Shown here piece after piece: positions 17,517 through 25,579 of a stretch of 64,000 nucleotides of DNA (position 1 is the stretch's first letter; each line of letters opens with the position of its first letter). The translations under genes and the position numbers were made by a program. The notes under the pieces are model-generated. The model saw nothing but the letters and a program-made list of their open reading frames with translations. It made no database searches and was not told the origin of the DNA. Location of the stretch: assembly GCA_011525665.1 (NCBI GenBank), contig WYAU01000071.1:1-64000 (forward strand). Direction: 5' to 3'. The DNA comes from Candidatus Brocadia sp. (GTDB lineage Bacteria; Planctomycetota; Brocadiia; Brocadiales; Brocadiaceae).

Positions 17517-18752
17517 ATGGGTCGGTTTAAACCCATCGTCTATAAAATCTGGAGTCTTAAAACCATGATAAGAAAGGCGTTGCTTTTAAAGATTTTCAGC
17601 GCTGCCTATATGCAAAGATGGAATGACAAGATACGTCCCATCGAACTCATCGAACTGGATAAGCAGGCGCATAAAATGGTAATTGCCTATTTCCTGGGCA
17701 AATTTGTGGAAGAAGATCCGGGATTTCAGTGGACAGATATCATAGAAGGCGGAATCTTTGAGTTATTGCAGCGCATCGTTATCACCGATTTAAAACCTCC
17801 CATTTTTTATAAAATCAAGGAAGATGAGGATAAATACAAGCGATTAAACGAGTGGGTTTATAGAGAATTGGAATTCATTATATCACCCCTCGACCCCGAT
17901 TTTTGTAAAAGGTTTAAGGGTTATTTTTCAAAGAGCGACGACACGTTGAACAAGAGGATTCTAAGCGCAGCACACTTTTACGCCACAAAGTGGGAATTCA
18001 ACATTATAGAACGCGCGAATCCGGATGGCTACGAGATTGGTGCGATAAAAAGAGACCTGCAACAAAGACAGGAAAGATACTACGACTTAAAGGGTATGGA
18101 ACAATTGATAAAGCACGTGAGATATAAAAACTTTATCGACCTGTGCGGACAGCTCAGATTCCAATCAAGATGGGCACACCTCCACAGAATACCAAAGACG
18201 TCTGTTCTGGGTCACTCGCTGTTTGTTGCCATCCTGTCGTATCTTTTTTCCCTGGAAATCAAGGCTTGCAGGAGGAGGTGCATTAATAACTATTTCACCG
18301 GGCTGTTTCACGACCTGCCTGAGGTACTCACTCGGGACATTATTTCGCCTGTAAAGAGGTCGGTCGAAGGGCTGAGTGATCTGATAAGGGAATATGAGAA
18401 GGAACAGATGGAGAAAGAAGTCTATGGCCTTGTTCCGCAGGAATGGCATCCGGAGATTAAGATGTGTACGGAAGATGAGTTTGACAGTCTGGTGACAAAG
18501 AATGGGAAACGGGAAAAAGTAACCAGTAAAGACATCAACGACAGGTACAACGAAGATGCCTTTAACCCGAAAGACGGAGAACTCGTGAAAGCGGCCGATA
18601 GTCTTGCCGGATTCATAGAAGCATCCGTAGCAATCCTGAACGGAAGCGGCAGTCCGGAACTGCAGGAGGCAAGGTTGTCATTAAAAAAACAGTATGAGAG
18701 GGCAAATATTGCAGGCATAAATTTTGGGGAAATCTACGCGGATTTTGACTGA
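17517..18752 (+). CDS. HD-domain phosphohydrolase-like protein (YfbR-like)
   Basis: 411 residues; a later start at the ATG at 17565 is also possible. The HD metal site is visible: SVLGHSLFVAILSYLF supplies one histidine, GLFHDLPEVLTRDIISPVK the H-D pair, and GELVKAADSLAGFIEA the distal aspartate. Proteins of this group hydrolyse nucleoside monophosphates or related phosphates. The first 200 residues are an extra N-terminal region I do not recognise. It has no partners on the same strand nearby, and a duplicated zinc-ribbon-like fragment flanks it on both sides. The general enzyme class is sure, the substrate is not. Confidence 0.75.
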   Translation: MGRFKPIVYKIWSLKTMIRKALLLKIFSAAYMQRWNDKIRPIELIELDKQAHKMVIAYFLGKFVEEDPGFQWTDIIEGGIFELLQRIVITDLKPPIFYKIKEDEDKYKRLNEWVYRELEFIISPLDPDFCKRFKGYFSKSDDTLNKRILSAAHFYATKWEFNIIERANPDGYEIGAIKRDLQQRQERYYDLKGMEQLIKHVRYKNFIDLCGQLRFQSRWAHLHRIPKTSVLGHSLFVAILSYLFSLEIKACRRRCINNYFTGLFHDLPEVLTRDIISPVKRSVEGLSDLIREYEKEQMEKEVYGLVPQEWHPEIKMCTEDEFDSLVTKNGKREKVTSKDINDRYNEDAFNPKDGELVKAADSLAGFIEASVAILNGSGSPELQEARLSLKKQYERANIAGINFGEIYADFD

Positions 18753-19073
18753 GGAAATCCAAAAAGCGCATGGAAAACGAAAGACCTGCCCCCACTGTGA
18801 AAAAGACGCTCACGAACCGCCAGAAAAATTGTAGAAGAGCGGATAATTAGAAGAGAGAAGATATATGAAATGCACGTCCCCGAATAGTATATTTCCATTT
18901 ACTAAGAAAAATGTTTGCAAGCAAGCGTCTCACTCCGCTTAATATGATTATAAGTTATTGTATGTGAAGCTATTTTCTTTCATTGCAGGGCAAGAAGTGT
19001 CGAAGTAAAAAATTGGTGATATGTTTGATTATAAGCAATTTATGAAAATTTCGGTTACAAAACGAGATAAATA
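18753..19073. other. Intergenic stretch upstream of the KAP gene
   Basis: About 320 bases. The first part contains the second zinc-ribbon-like fragment; the remainder is AT-rich and probably holds the promoter of the KAP ATPase gene, though no convincing -35/-10 pair stands out. No reading frame is supported. Confidence 0.4.
18769..18834 (+). pseudogene. Zinc-ribbon-like tail fragment, copy 2
   Basis: Reads H-G-K-R-K-T-C-P-H-C-E-K-D-A-H-E-P-P-E-K-L and then a TAG, matching the fragment at 17331-17414 over the same motifs. It starts 17 bases after the stop of the HD gene, in a frame without its own start codon. Confidence 0.4.
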
Positions 19074-21230
19074 ATGTTCAAACCAGATCAACCAATTCAA
19101 TCCTCTAAAGAAGATATTTTAGGTAGAAAATCATTCGCACAATCACTTGGCAATGCTATTCTCAATTACAAAGAAAAAGATAGTATTGTAATCGGACTTT
19201 TTGGTGCATGGGGTTCCGGAAAAACCTCAATAATCAATATGGCATTAGAGCATATTGACTATGTATGTAAAGATACGAAGAGTGAGAGCAAACCTATCAT
19301 TGTTAGATTTAATCCGTGGAACTATTCTGATCAAAATCAACTAATTAGCCAGTTCTTTAAACAATTATCTGTTACCTTAAAACGAAAAGATTATTCTGTC
19401 AATATTAGGAAAGTAGGGCAAAAATTAGAAACATATACAAAGTTTTTTGAGCCAGTAAAATTAATTCCGGTAGTTGGTCAGCTTATGGGAATGGTAAAAG
19501 ATATTATTCAAACCACAGGCAAGACCTTAAAAGTTTTTGGTGAACACAGAGAAAATGATTTGAATAGCATACGTAAAGAATTAAACGATTTATTGGCTAA
19601 TCAGTCCCATAAAATTATTATTATCATCGATGACATAGATCGTCTTAGTAGTATTGAAATTCGACAGATTTTTCAATTAATAAAATCATTAGGTGATTTT
19701 CCCAATACAATATACTTACTTGCTTTTGACAAGGATGTAGTTATAAAGGCGTTAGAAAGAGTACAGGAAGGTTCTGGCTTAGAATATTTAGAAAAAATAG
19801 TACAAATTCCTTTTGACATTCCTCTTATCTCGAAACAAGAAGTAGAGCGTTTGTTATTCAACCAACTTGATGAATTGATTAAAGATATACCAGAAGATAG
19901 GTGGAATCAAATTTATTGGGATTACATTTTTCACTATAGTGGATTAAAACACGTCTTTAACAATATCAGAGATGTCACACGGTATATTAATTTGTTAAGA
20001 TTTGGTTTTAGCCTGGTAAAAGATGAGGTAAATGTGGCTGATTTTTTTGCTCTTACTGCAATTCAAGTTTTTATGCCAGAGGTTTACGACGGAATTAGAG
20101 ATAATAAAGATATTTTTTTAGGGGTACATGATTCAAATTATGAAAAAGACAAAGCGGTAACAGAGCAAGCTAAAAAACGTTGTGATGAAATAATCAGCAG
20201 AACGAATGCATTACAGCAAGAAAAACTAAAGGAAGTTTTGACAAACTTATTTCCAAAACTTAAATCTATTTATAGGAGCTTTGGGTATCATTATGGAAGT
20301 ATGGGAGATTGGCGAAGAGAAGGTCGAATATGCAGCCCAGATATTTTTGAAACATTCTTTAGCCTCTCCATCCCAAAAGGAGAATTTTCTCAAAAAGAAA
20401 TAAGGACAATCTTATCACTGGCCAATAGCTATGATACCTTTGCCGAGGCATTACTAAGGCTTAGTGAGGATGGGAGAATAGTCAAATTTTTAGAGCGATT
20501 AGGGGATTATACTGACAAGGATATTCTTGAGGAAAATATAGAACCTGTCATAACAGTTTTGATGGATATTGGTGATTTATTTCCTGAAGTCGATGCCTAT
20601 TCTTTGGGTAGTGAAATTCCTAGAATAATTCACAATTTAACTCATCAATTACTTAGCCGTTTTGACAGTCATGAAAAAAGGCTATCCATTTTAAAAAACG
20701 CCATAGAAAAAACAACAAAAAGTTTACACACGATAGTATATGAAGTAAACGAACAAGAACGAGAATACGAAAAAGATGATTCAAAGGAAGATTCCGAATT
20801 AAAAGAGAAAGCGGCGGTAGATGCTATGTTGCTTGAATTGAAGAAGCTTATTTACGACAAAATTGAAAGTTGGACAAACGACGGTCGGTTATTAAAACAC
20901 AATCATTTAGCTTTTATACTTGTTTATTGGGAAAAGCGGGGAAAACAAGAACAGACCGATGGATTTGTAAGTCATACTATAAAAGACGATGACGGATTAA
21001 TTGATTTCATTAAAGGATTTTTAAATAAATCTGTAAGTACAAAGGGAATACAATGGCGTATTTATCTTAAAGTTATAGAAAAATTCGTGGACTTAAAACA
21101 GATAGAACCAAGAATAAGAAACTTCTTTTCTTCTCCCAAGTTTGAACAGTTAGACGATAATGACAAAAGAAAATTGGCTATAAAGGCTTTTTTAGATACC
21201 ATCGATGGGGAAATTGAGGACACGTCATAA
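19074..21230 (+). CDS. KAP-family P-loop NTPase
   Basis: 718 residues. Walker A is GLFGAWGSGKTSIINM at about residues 41-56, followed by the family's VRFNPWNYSDQNQL element. Walker B is KIIIIIDDIDRL, then IRQIFQLIKSLGDFPNTIYLLAFD, the KAP sensor region. KAP NTPases include phage-exclusion proteins such as PifA and often sit in defence islands; many have membrane segments in the NTPase domain, but here only a weak hydrophobic patch (LIPVVGQLMGMVKDII) is seen. The sequence is AT-rich compared with neighbours, and RAYT/REP elements follow directly, which suggests an acquired gene. A defence role is inferred, not shown. Confidence 0.88.
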   Translation: MFKPDQPIQSSKEDILGRKSFAQSLGNAILNYKEKDSIVIGLFGAWGSGKTSIINMALEHIDYVCKDTKSESKPIIVRFNPWNYSDQNQLISQFFKQLSVTLKRKDYSVNIRKVGQKLETYTKFFEPVKLIPVVGQLMGMVKDIIQTTGKTLKVFGEHRENDLNSIRKELNDLLANQSHKIIIIIDDIDRLSSIEIRQIFQLIKSLGDFPNTIYLLAFDKDVVIKALERVQEGSGLEYLEKIVQIPFDIPLISKQEVERLLFNQLDELIKDIPEDRWNQIYWDYIFHYSGLKHVFNNIRDVTRYINLLRFGFSLVKDEVNVADFFALTAIQVFMPEVYDGIRDNKDIFLGVHDSNYEKDKAVTEQAKKRCDEIISRTNALQQEKLKEVLTNLFPKLKSIYRSFGYHYGSMGDWRREGRICSPDIFETFFSLSIPKGEFSQKEIRTILSLANSYDTFAEALLRLSEDGRIVKFLERLGDYTDKDILEENIEPVITVLMDIGDLFPEVDAYSLGSEIPRIIHNLTHQLLSRFDSHEKRLSILKNAIEKTTKSLHTIVYEVNEQEREYEKDDSKEDSELKEKAAVDAMLLELKKLIYDKIESWTNDGRLLKHNHLAFILVYWEKRGKQEQTDGFVSHTIKDDDGLIDFIKGFLNKSVSTKGIQWRIYLKVIEKFVDLKQIEPRIRNFFSSPKFEQLDDNDKRKLAIKAFLDTIDGEIEDTS

Positions 21231-21260
21231 GGTGCTACCAAAATATCTTATAACAAAGAA

Positions 21261-21284
21261 AGGGACACGGTGCTCCGTGTCCCT
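21261..21284. repeat. REP hairpin 1
   Basis: Perfect 10-base arms AGGGACACGG and CCGTGTCCCT around TGCT, followed by a tail ending ACGGTACAATCGGGG just before the first RAYT start. It lies 30 bases after the KAP stop codon. Confidence 0.9.
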
Positions 21285-21324
21285 ACATTGGCATAACGGT
21301 ATAACGGTACAATCGGGGGGAAAA

Positions 21325-21636
21325 ATGGCATATGATCCGGACAAACACCATCGCAGATCAATCCGGTTAAAGGAATACGATTATTCCCGGGCGGGTACGT
21401 ATTTTGTAACGATATGCACCTATAACAAGGAATGTATTTTTGGCAATGTTATAAATGGTGAAATGAGATTGAATGAATATGGTATGATTGTTGAAAATGA
21501 ATGGGTAAAAACAGCGGAAATACGTTCAAATGTTATCATAGACAAATACATTGTGATGCCGAATCATGTGCATGGGATAATCATCATTTTGGATGATGGT
21601 AGGGACACGGTGCTCCGTGCCCCTACATGGGAATAA
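21325..21636 (+). pseudogene. REP-associated tyrosine transposase (RAYT), 3'-truncated copy
   Basis: Starts at the ATG at 21325 (MAYDPDKHHRRSIRLKEYDY), 103 codons. The Y1-transposase HUH motif is present as MPNHVHGIIIIL, but the frame then enters a REP hairpin and stops, so the C-terminal half, with the catalytic tyrosine helix, is missing. It is closely similar to the full copy that follows at 21658. An upstream ATG at 21205 overlaps the KAP gene and the REP and is unlikely to be used. Without its tyrosine it should be inactive. Confidence 0.85.
21601..21624. repeat. REP hairpin 2, at the end of the truncated RAYT
   Basis: Arms AGGGACACGG and CCGTGCCCCT around TGCT, one mismatch. It lies within the last codons of the truncated RAYT and is followed by the same ATAACGGCACAATCGGGG tail that precedes the second copy. 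Confidence 0.88.
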
Positions 21637-21657
21637 CGGCACAATCGGGGAAAAACA

Positions 21658-22206
21658 ATGACCTACGACCCGGAAAAACACCACCGACGATCAATCCGGT
21701 TAAAGGAATACGATTATTCCCGGGCAGGCGCTTATTTTATAACGATATGCACTTATAACAAGGAATGTATTTTGGGAAAGGTGACAAACAGCAAGGTGCA
21801 ACTAAATGAATATGGTATAATCGTTGACAATGAATGGACAAAAACGGCGGAAATACGTTCAAATATTATCATAGATAAATATATTGTGATGCCGAATCAT
21901 TTGCATGGGATAATCATCATTTTGGATAACGGTAGTAGTAGGAACACGGGGCACCGTGTCCCTACATTTGAACAATTTGGCAGACCGACCTCCAATTCTA
22001 TCCCAACGATAATTCGGTCGTTTAAGGCGGTAACAAAAAAACGGATTAATGAAACCAGAAAATCCTATGGCAAAGCGGTGTGGCAACCCAGATTTTACGA
22101 ACATATTATCCGAAATAGAGATGAATTAGACAAGATCAGGCAATATATTATTGACAATCCTTTGCAATGGGAACTTGATAGCAAAAATCCCGATAACACA
22201 AAATAG
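21658..22206 (+). CDS. REP-associated tyrosine transposase (RAYT)
   Basis: 182 residues, full length. The HUH motif is MPNHLHGIIII, and the C-terminal segment WQPRFYEHIIRNRDELDKIR followed by QYIIDNPLQWELD carries the catalytic tyrosine region of TnpA-REP proteins. These single-copy, domesticated Y1 transposases bind and nick REP hairpins. Between the two halves the protein contains an insert, SSRNTGHRVPTFEQ, which is a translated REP hairpin. It is bracketed by REP units, making a classical REPtron. Probably still functional, although the insert may matter. Confidence 0.9.
   Translation: MTYDPEKHHRRSIRLKEYDYSRAGAYFITICTYNKECILGKVTNSKVQLNEYGIIVDNEWTKTAEIRSNIIIDKYIVMPNHLHGIIIILDNGSSRNTGHRVPTFEQFGRPTSNSIPTIIRSFKAVTKKRINETRKSYGKAVWQPRFYEHIIRNRDELDKIRQYIIDNPLQWELDSKNPDNTK
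21940..21963. repeat. REP hairpin 3, inside the RAYT coding sequence
   Basis: Arms AGGAACACGG and CCGTGTCCCT around GGCA, one mismatch. It is in frame within the full-length RAYT, at the same position where the truncated copy breaks off. Confidence 0.85.
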
Positions 22207-22215
22207 CATTGTAGT

Positions 22216-22239
22216 GGGGACACGGTGCTCCGTGTCCCC
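22216..22239. repeat. REP hairpin 4
   Basis: Perfect arms GGGGACACGG and CCGTGTCCCC around TGCT, ten bases after the RAYT stop, followed by the ATAACGGTACAATCGGGG tail. Confidence 0.9.
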
Positions 22240-22313
22240 ATGTTGATATATCAGCATAACGGTACAATCGGGGGAAAGAAACGAGGCAACCACCCTTGGG
22301 CAAAAAAACACGT

Positions 22314-23273
22314 TCAGTCTTTTTTTTGGGTGGAAATTTCAAAATATTTGTCTAACAATTCACCCTTTTTCTTTTCGTAATTTTCAGGAGAAATCAGTTC
22401 CTCTTCTAACAAACTCTTTAAAAGCCTCAGATGCTCTTTTAGTACGCGCGACGTTTCAGCTGTTTGTTTCATTCCGTCATTCACCGCTTCGTTATCAGCA
22501 CGATTGCTCTTCAGGGTAAAACCGGAGGCACTTCCCCCGTTACCTTCTTTCTCCTGCACGGGCTTTTTGAATACAACTTTTTGTTCAGCTTCAGCAACGA
22601 ACGGAATACTCTCATGCTTACGAAGGGGAATTATTAATGTGTTTTCCCGGTCTGGTTGCACTGACTGCCCGGAAACCGGGGATAGTTTCCACAATGCACC
22701 CTTTTTTATACTCAGTGGATTTTCAAACTCTATACCATTTATGATTATATTTTCTTCATCGGTATAAGGTCTCGTCAAATCCTGATGAATACGGCTAAAA
22801 ACAATATGTAAATTCTGCCCCACTATAAAAAGACAAAAATAGTTGTGCTTGTTTTTGATATAAGATCTTGTCAACGAATTATACACCAACAAATATTGTG
22901 TTGGCTTTAGTTGCGCGAAACCCGTCACAAGAAGGGGCGACAGGACGAACGCCATATCCCCTTCGGAAAATACCTGTTTCGTTTTTTTGGAACCCAAAAT
23001 CCCTTTTTCCTGAAAAAATATCTGAGAAAATATATCGGTCAGTTCCTTCTCTGAAAAATGATAGGGATGGCTGAGTCTTCCATAGGTAGCCGGAAAGCTT
23101 TCATTGAACTCTTTTATTTTAATAAAGCTATTTTCCTTTCTTATGATGGCATCATTTGCAATGCCAAAACTTCCCCCGTAAAAAAGGAAATAATTCATAA
23201 TGATTATTAATGCCGTGAGAAATACTTTGTGATTTTTATATCTATTGATATTCAAAACAGTCCCCTTTGTCAA
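22314..23273 (-). CDS. Hypothetical membrane-anchored protein with SHOCT-like C-terminus
   Basis: 319 residues. A hydrophobic segment near the N-terminus (VFLTALIIIMNYFLFYGGSFG, residues about 17-37) is a signal anchor or signal peptide. The middle is a mixed domain I do not recognise. The C-terminus ends in LKSLLEEELISPENYEKKKGELLDKY, the short helix-turn-helix seen in SHOCT-type oligomerisation motifs. It is the last gene of the minus-strand urea locus, about 100 bases after the response regulator, so it may be under the same control. Function unknown. Confidence 0.6.
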   Translation of the reverse strand: MTKGTVLNINRYKNHKVFLTALIIIMNYFLFYGGSFGIANDAIIRKENSFIKIKEFNESFPATYGRLSHPYHFSEKELTDIFSQIFFQEKGILGSKKTKQVFSEGDMAFVLSPLLVTGFAQLKPTQYLLVYNSLTRSYIKNKHNYFCLFIVGQNLHIVFSRIHQDLTRPYTDEENIIINGIEFENPLSIKKGALWKLSPVSGQSVQPDRENTLIIPLRKHESIPFVAEAEQKVVFKKPVQEKEGNGGSASGFTLKSNRADNEAVNDGMKQTAETSRVLKEHLRLLKSLLEEELISPENYEKKKGELLDKYFEISTQKKD

Positions 23274-23370
23274 TTAAGACAAAAAGCCCGTAACGGGTCA
23301 TTTTTTATTCAGCATGATATAAAAAAACTTACCCTTTTATGCGACAGAGAAAAAAACCATTCAAAGGCTT

Positions 23371-24063
23371 TTAAAGGGTTTCCTTTGGCTCTACATTCGC
23401 CAGCAAGCCCATCTTTATAGCATATTTTGTTAAACCAACGGCGTCGTGGATATTCAGTTTTTTCATGATACTCGTCCGGTGGTTGTTTATCGTATTGATG
23501 CTGATTAAAAAACATTTTGCAATCTCCTTACTGCTGTATCCCTCTGCCACCATGTACAAAATGGTCTTCTCTCGTTCCGTAAGCTTGTTGTATGATTCTT
23601 TGTCCGCATCAGAAATGGCGGCGTCACTTTTTTTACCCGTTACCTTCTCGACCAGCACTTTTGATACCGATGGACTCAAAAATACCTGTCCTTTCCTTGT
23701 CGCTTCTATGGCAGCAATCAAATCAGTATCGGTTGATTCCTTATTAAGATACGCTGATATTCCTATATCGAACATCCGTGTGATAAACTCTTTACTTTCA
23801 TACATGGTAAGAACAATGACTTTGGTATCGGGGCTGATTAATCGTATTTGTTTTGCGGCCTCTATCCCATTCATCCTGGGAAGAGAAATATCCAAGATAA
23901 CAACGTCAGGAAGGAGCGCTTCCACCTCTTTTATGGCGATCAATCCATCACTTGCCTCTCCCACGACCTCATAGATTTCATGCAGTTTCAGGAGTTGTCT
24001 GATTCCCTGTCTCACGATCGTATGATCTTCAACCAGCAAAATTCTCACCTTTTTCATCTTCAC
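23371..24063 (-). CDS. NarL/FixJ-family response regulator
   Basis: 230 residues. The receiver domain has the acidic pocket VEDH (residues 11-14), the phosphoacceptor Asp58 in VVILDISLPRMNG, and the conserved Thr and Lys further on (VLTMYESKEF; lysine of the fourth motif). The C-terminal LuxR-type helix-turn-helix is LTEREKTILYMVAEGYSSKEIA followed by LISINTINNHRTSIMKKL. It is encoded 28 bases after its kinase and next to the urea symporter, urease and transport genes, so a role in their transcription is the simplest inference. No binding site could be identified. Confidence 0.9.
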   Translation of the reverse strand: MKMKKVRILLVEDHTIVRQGIRQLLKLHEIYEVVGEASDGLIAIKEVEALLPDVVILDISLPRMNGIEAAKQIRLISPDTKVIVLTMYESKEFITRMFDIGISAYLNKESTDTDLIAAIEATRKGQVFLSPSVSKVLVEKVTGKKSDAAISDADKESYNKLTEREKTILYMVAEGYSSKEIAKCFLISINTINNHRTSIMKKLNIHDAVGLTKYAIKMGLLANVEPKETL

Positions 24064-24091
24064 ACCTCGTCGTCCTTTTTCCGATGCCCGG

Positions 24092-25546
24092 TTAACAGGG
24101 AACGTTTATGTAGAGAGTTGTACCTTTATTTATTTTTGAAACAATCTGAAAGTTCCCTCTCATGATGTCAACCATTTCTTTTATGGTAGTTATACCCAGC
24201 TTAAACTCCTCAGTCCCTTTTTCCCAGATGTCTTCGACATTAAAACCATGGCCATTGTCAATAACCCGCAAGGCAATCGTATCCGTTTCTGAAACAAGTT
24301 CAAGTTTTATCAGGGTTGCATTCGCATGCTTTATAACATTGGTTATCGCCTCCCGTACAATACGGAACAAATACATCTTCATGTTCGTAGGAATATTATC
24401 CTCTTTCACACTGCTATAGGTAACGATTCTTATCGGTAATCTTCTTGAAATTTGCTCGGTATAATTGTTTATCGTTGCAATCAATCCCAATTTCTCAAGA
24501 AGACTGTAATTGAGATTGAACGTTAAATCTTTTATGCTCCGGAAAACCATGTCCACGATCTTCCGGCAGTCTTCCACACACATTTTGAATTCATTATTCT
24601 GGTCAATGACACTTTTCAGATTGTAGCATTCCAGGAGTTTTATATTGATTTTTAATGCAGACATTGCCTGCCCGATCTCTTCATGGAGCACCTGAGACAA
24701 GTACCTCCGCTCATCCTCCTGAACCGAAATCATCTTATGAGAAAGTTTTTTCAATTCCCGGTTTTTCGCTTCTAAATTCCGATTATACTCCTTGATCTTT
24801 ATCTGGTCACTCCTGAGAGTATCCACCATTTTGTTGAATACCATCGATAGGGTGCCAATTTCATCATACTGATTGACATTTAACCTGACCGAAAGGTTCC
24901 CCTCCACAATTTTTTGGGCGGAATCCATTAATTTTGCCAGCGGATTTGTTATCGACGATGCAATCTTTACACTTAAAAAAATGCTGCATATCACGGTGGC
25001 TAAGAAAAAAAACAATATTGTTAAAGAAGCAGAATTAATAACGCTCCCCAGGAGATTTTGCAACGTACTGCTGTATGCATAATTCTCCTGCTTGAGAGCT
25101 TTGGCAATGGTAACGAGATTATTAATGTCTATTGACAGTGTTTTACTGTTGAGGGGCGAACGGGTCTTATATTGTGTGTGCAGTATCTCACAATGATTTT
25201 TCATTACATTAGCCAGTTGCAATAAAACCGTACTGCCAACGCACGCATTCTTTAATCTGAAAGATTCCTTCCTCATCGTATCCAGGACATTTAGAAAATC
25301 CTCGGTTATCTCTTGTTTATTCCTTTTTGCTTTATGTCTGCCTCCAACAGCCCTCAGTCTTTCAATGTTGGTCTCCAGATTACAGATTGATTCAATCCGG
25401 ACACGGCTATCATCTGTCAGGCATCTCTTGAGATAATTGACGCTCCCCAGCTTTACCAGAGCAACAATGGTGATAATTCCCAAAAAAATGATGATGATAA
25501 AATAGCCGTTAAACAAACGCGTACTGATACTATTTCTTGAAAACAT
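24092..25546 (-). CDS. NarX/NarQ-like sensor histidine kinase (HisKA_3)
   Basis: 484 residues. TM1 is at about residues 13-33 and TM2 at about 172-196, framing a periplasmic four-helix-like sensor of about 140 residues with no family match I can name. A HAMP linker and coiled coil follow. The HisKA_3 box is SVQEDERRYLSQVLHEEIGQ, with phosphoacceptor His288; the HATPase domain has EAITNVIKHANA and DNGHGF. It pairs with the NarL-type regulator immediately downstream. What it senses is unknown; by position, urea, ammonium or nickel status are candidates. Confidence 0.88.
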   Translation of the reverse strand: MFSRNSISTRLFNGYFIIIIFLGIITIVALVKLGSVNYLKRCLTDDSRVRIESICNLETNIERLRAVGGRHKAKRNKQEITEDFLNVLDTMRKESFRLKNACVGSTVLLQLANVMKNHCEILHTQYKTRSPLNSKTLSIDINNLVTIAKALKQENYAYSSTLQNLLGSVINSASLTILFFFLATVICSIFLSVKIASSITNPLAKLMDSAQKIVEGNLSVRLNVNQYDEIGTLSMVFNKMVDTLRSDQIKIKEYNRNLEAKNRELKKLSHKMISVQEDERRYLSQVLHEEIGQAMSALKINIKLLECYNLKSVIDQNNEFKMCVEDCRKIVDMVFRSIKDLTFNLNYSLLEKLGLIATINNYTEQISRRLPIRIVTYSSVKEDNIPTNMKMYLFRIVREAITNVIKHANATLIKLELVSETDTIALRVIDNGHGFNVEDIWEKGTEEFKLGITTIKEMVDIMRGNFQIVSKINKGTTLYINVPC

Positions 25547-25579
25547 AAATATATCTGTTTAAAAGGCATGACACTTCAT

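Noticed and set aside
21261-22239. CRISPR-like array because of four similar hairpins
   Set aside because: The repeats are spaced irregularly by hundreds of bases, two lie in coding sequence, and they are REP units tied to RAYT genes.
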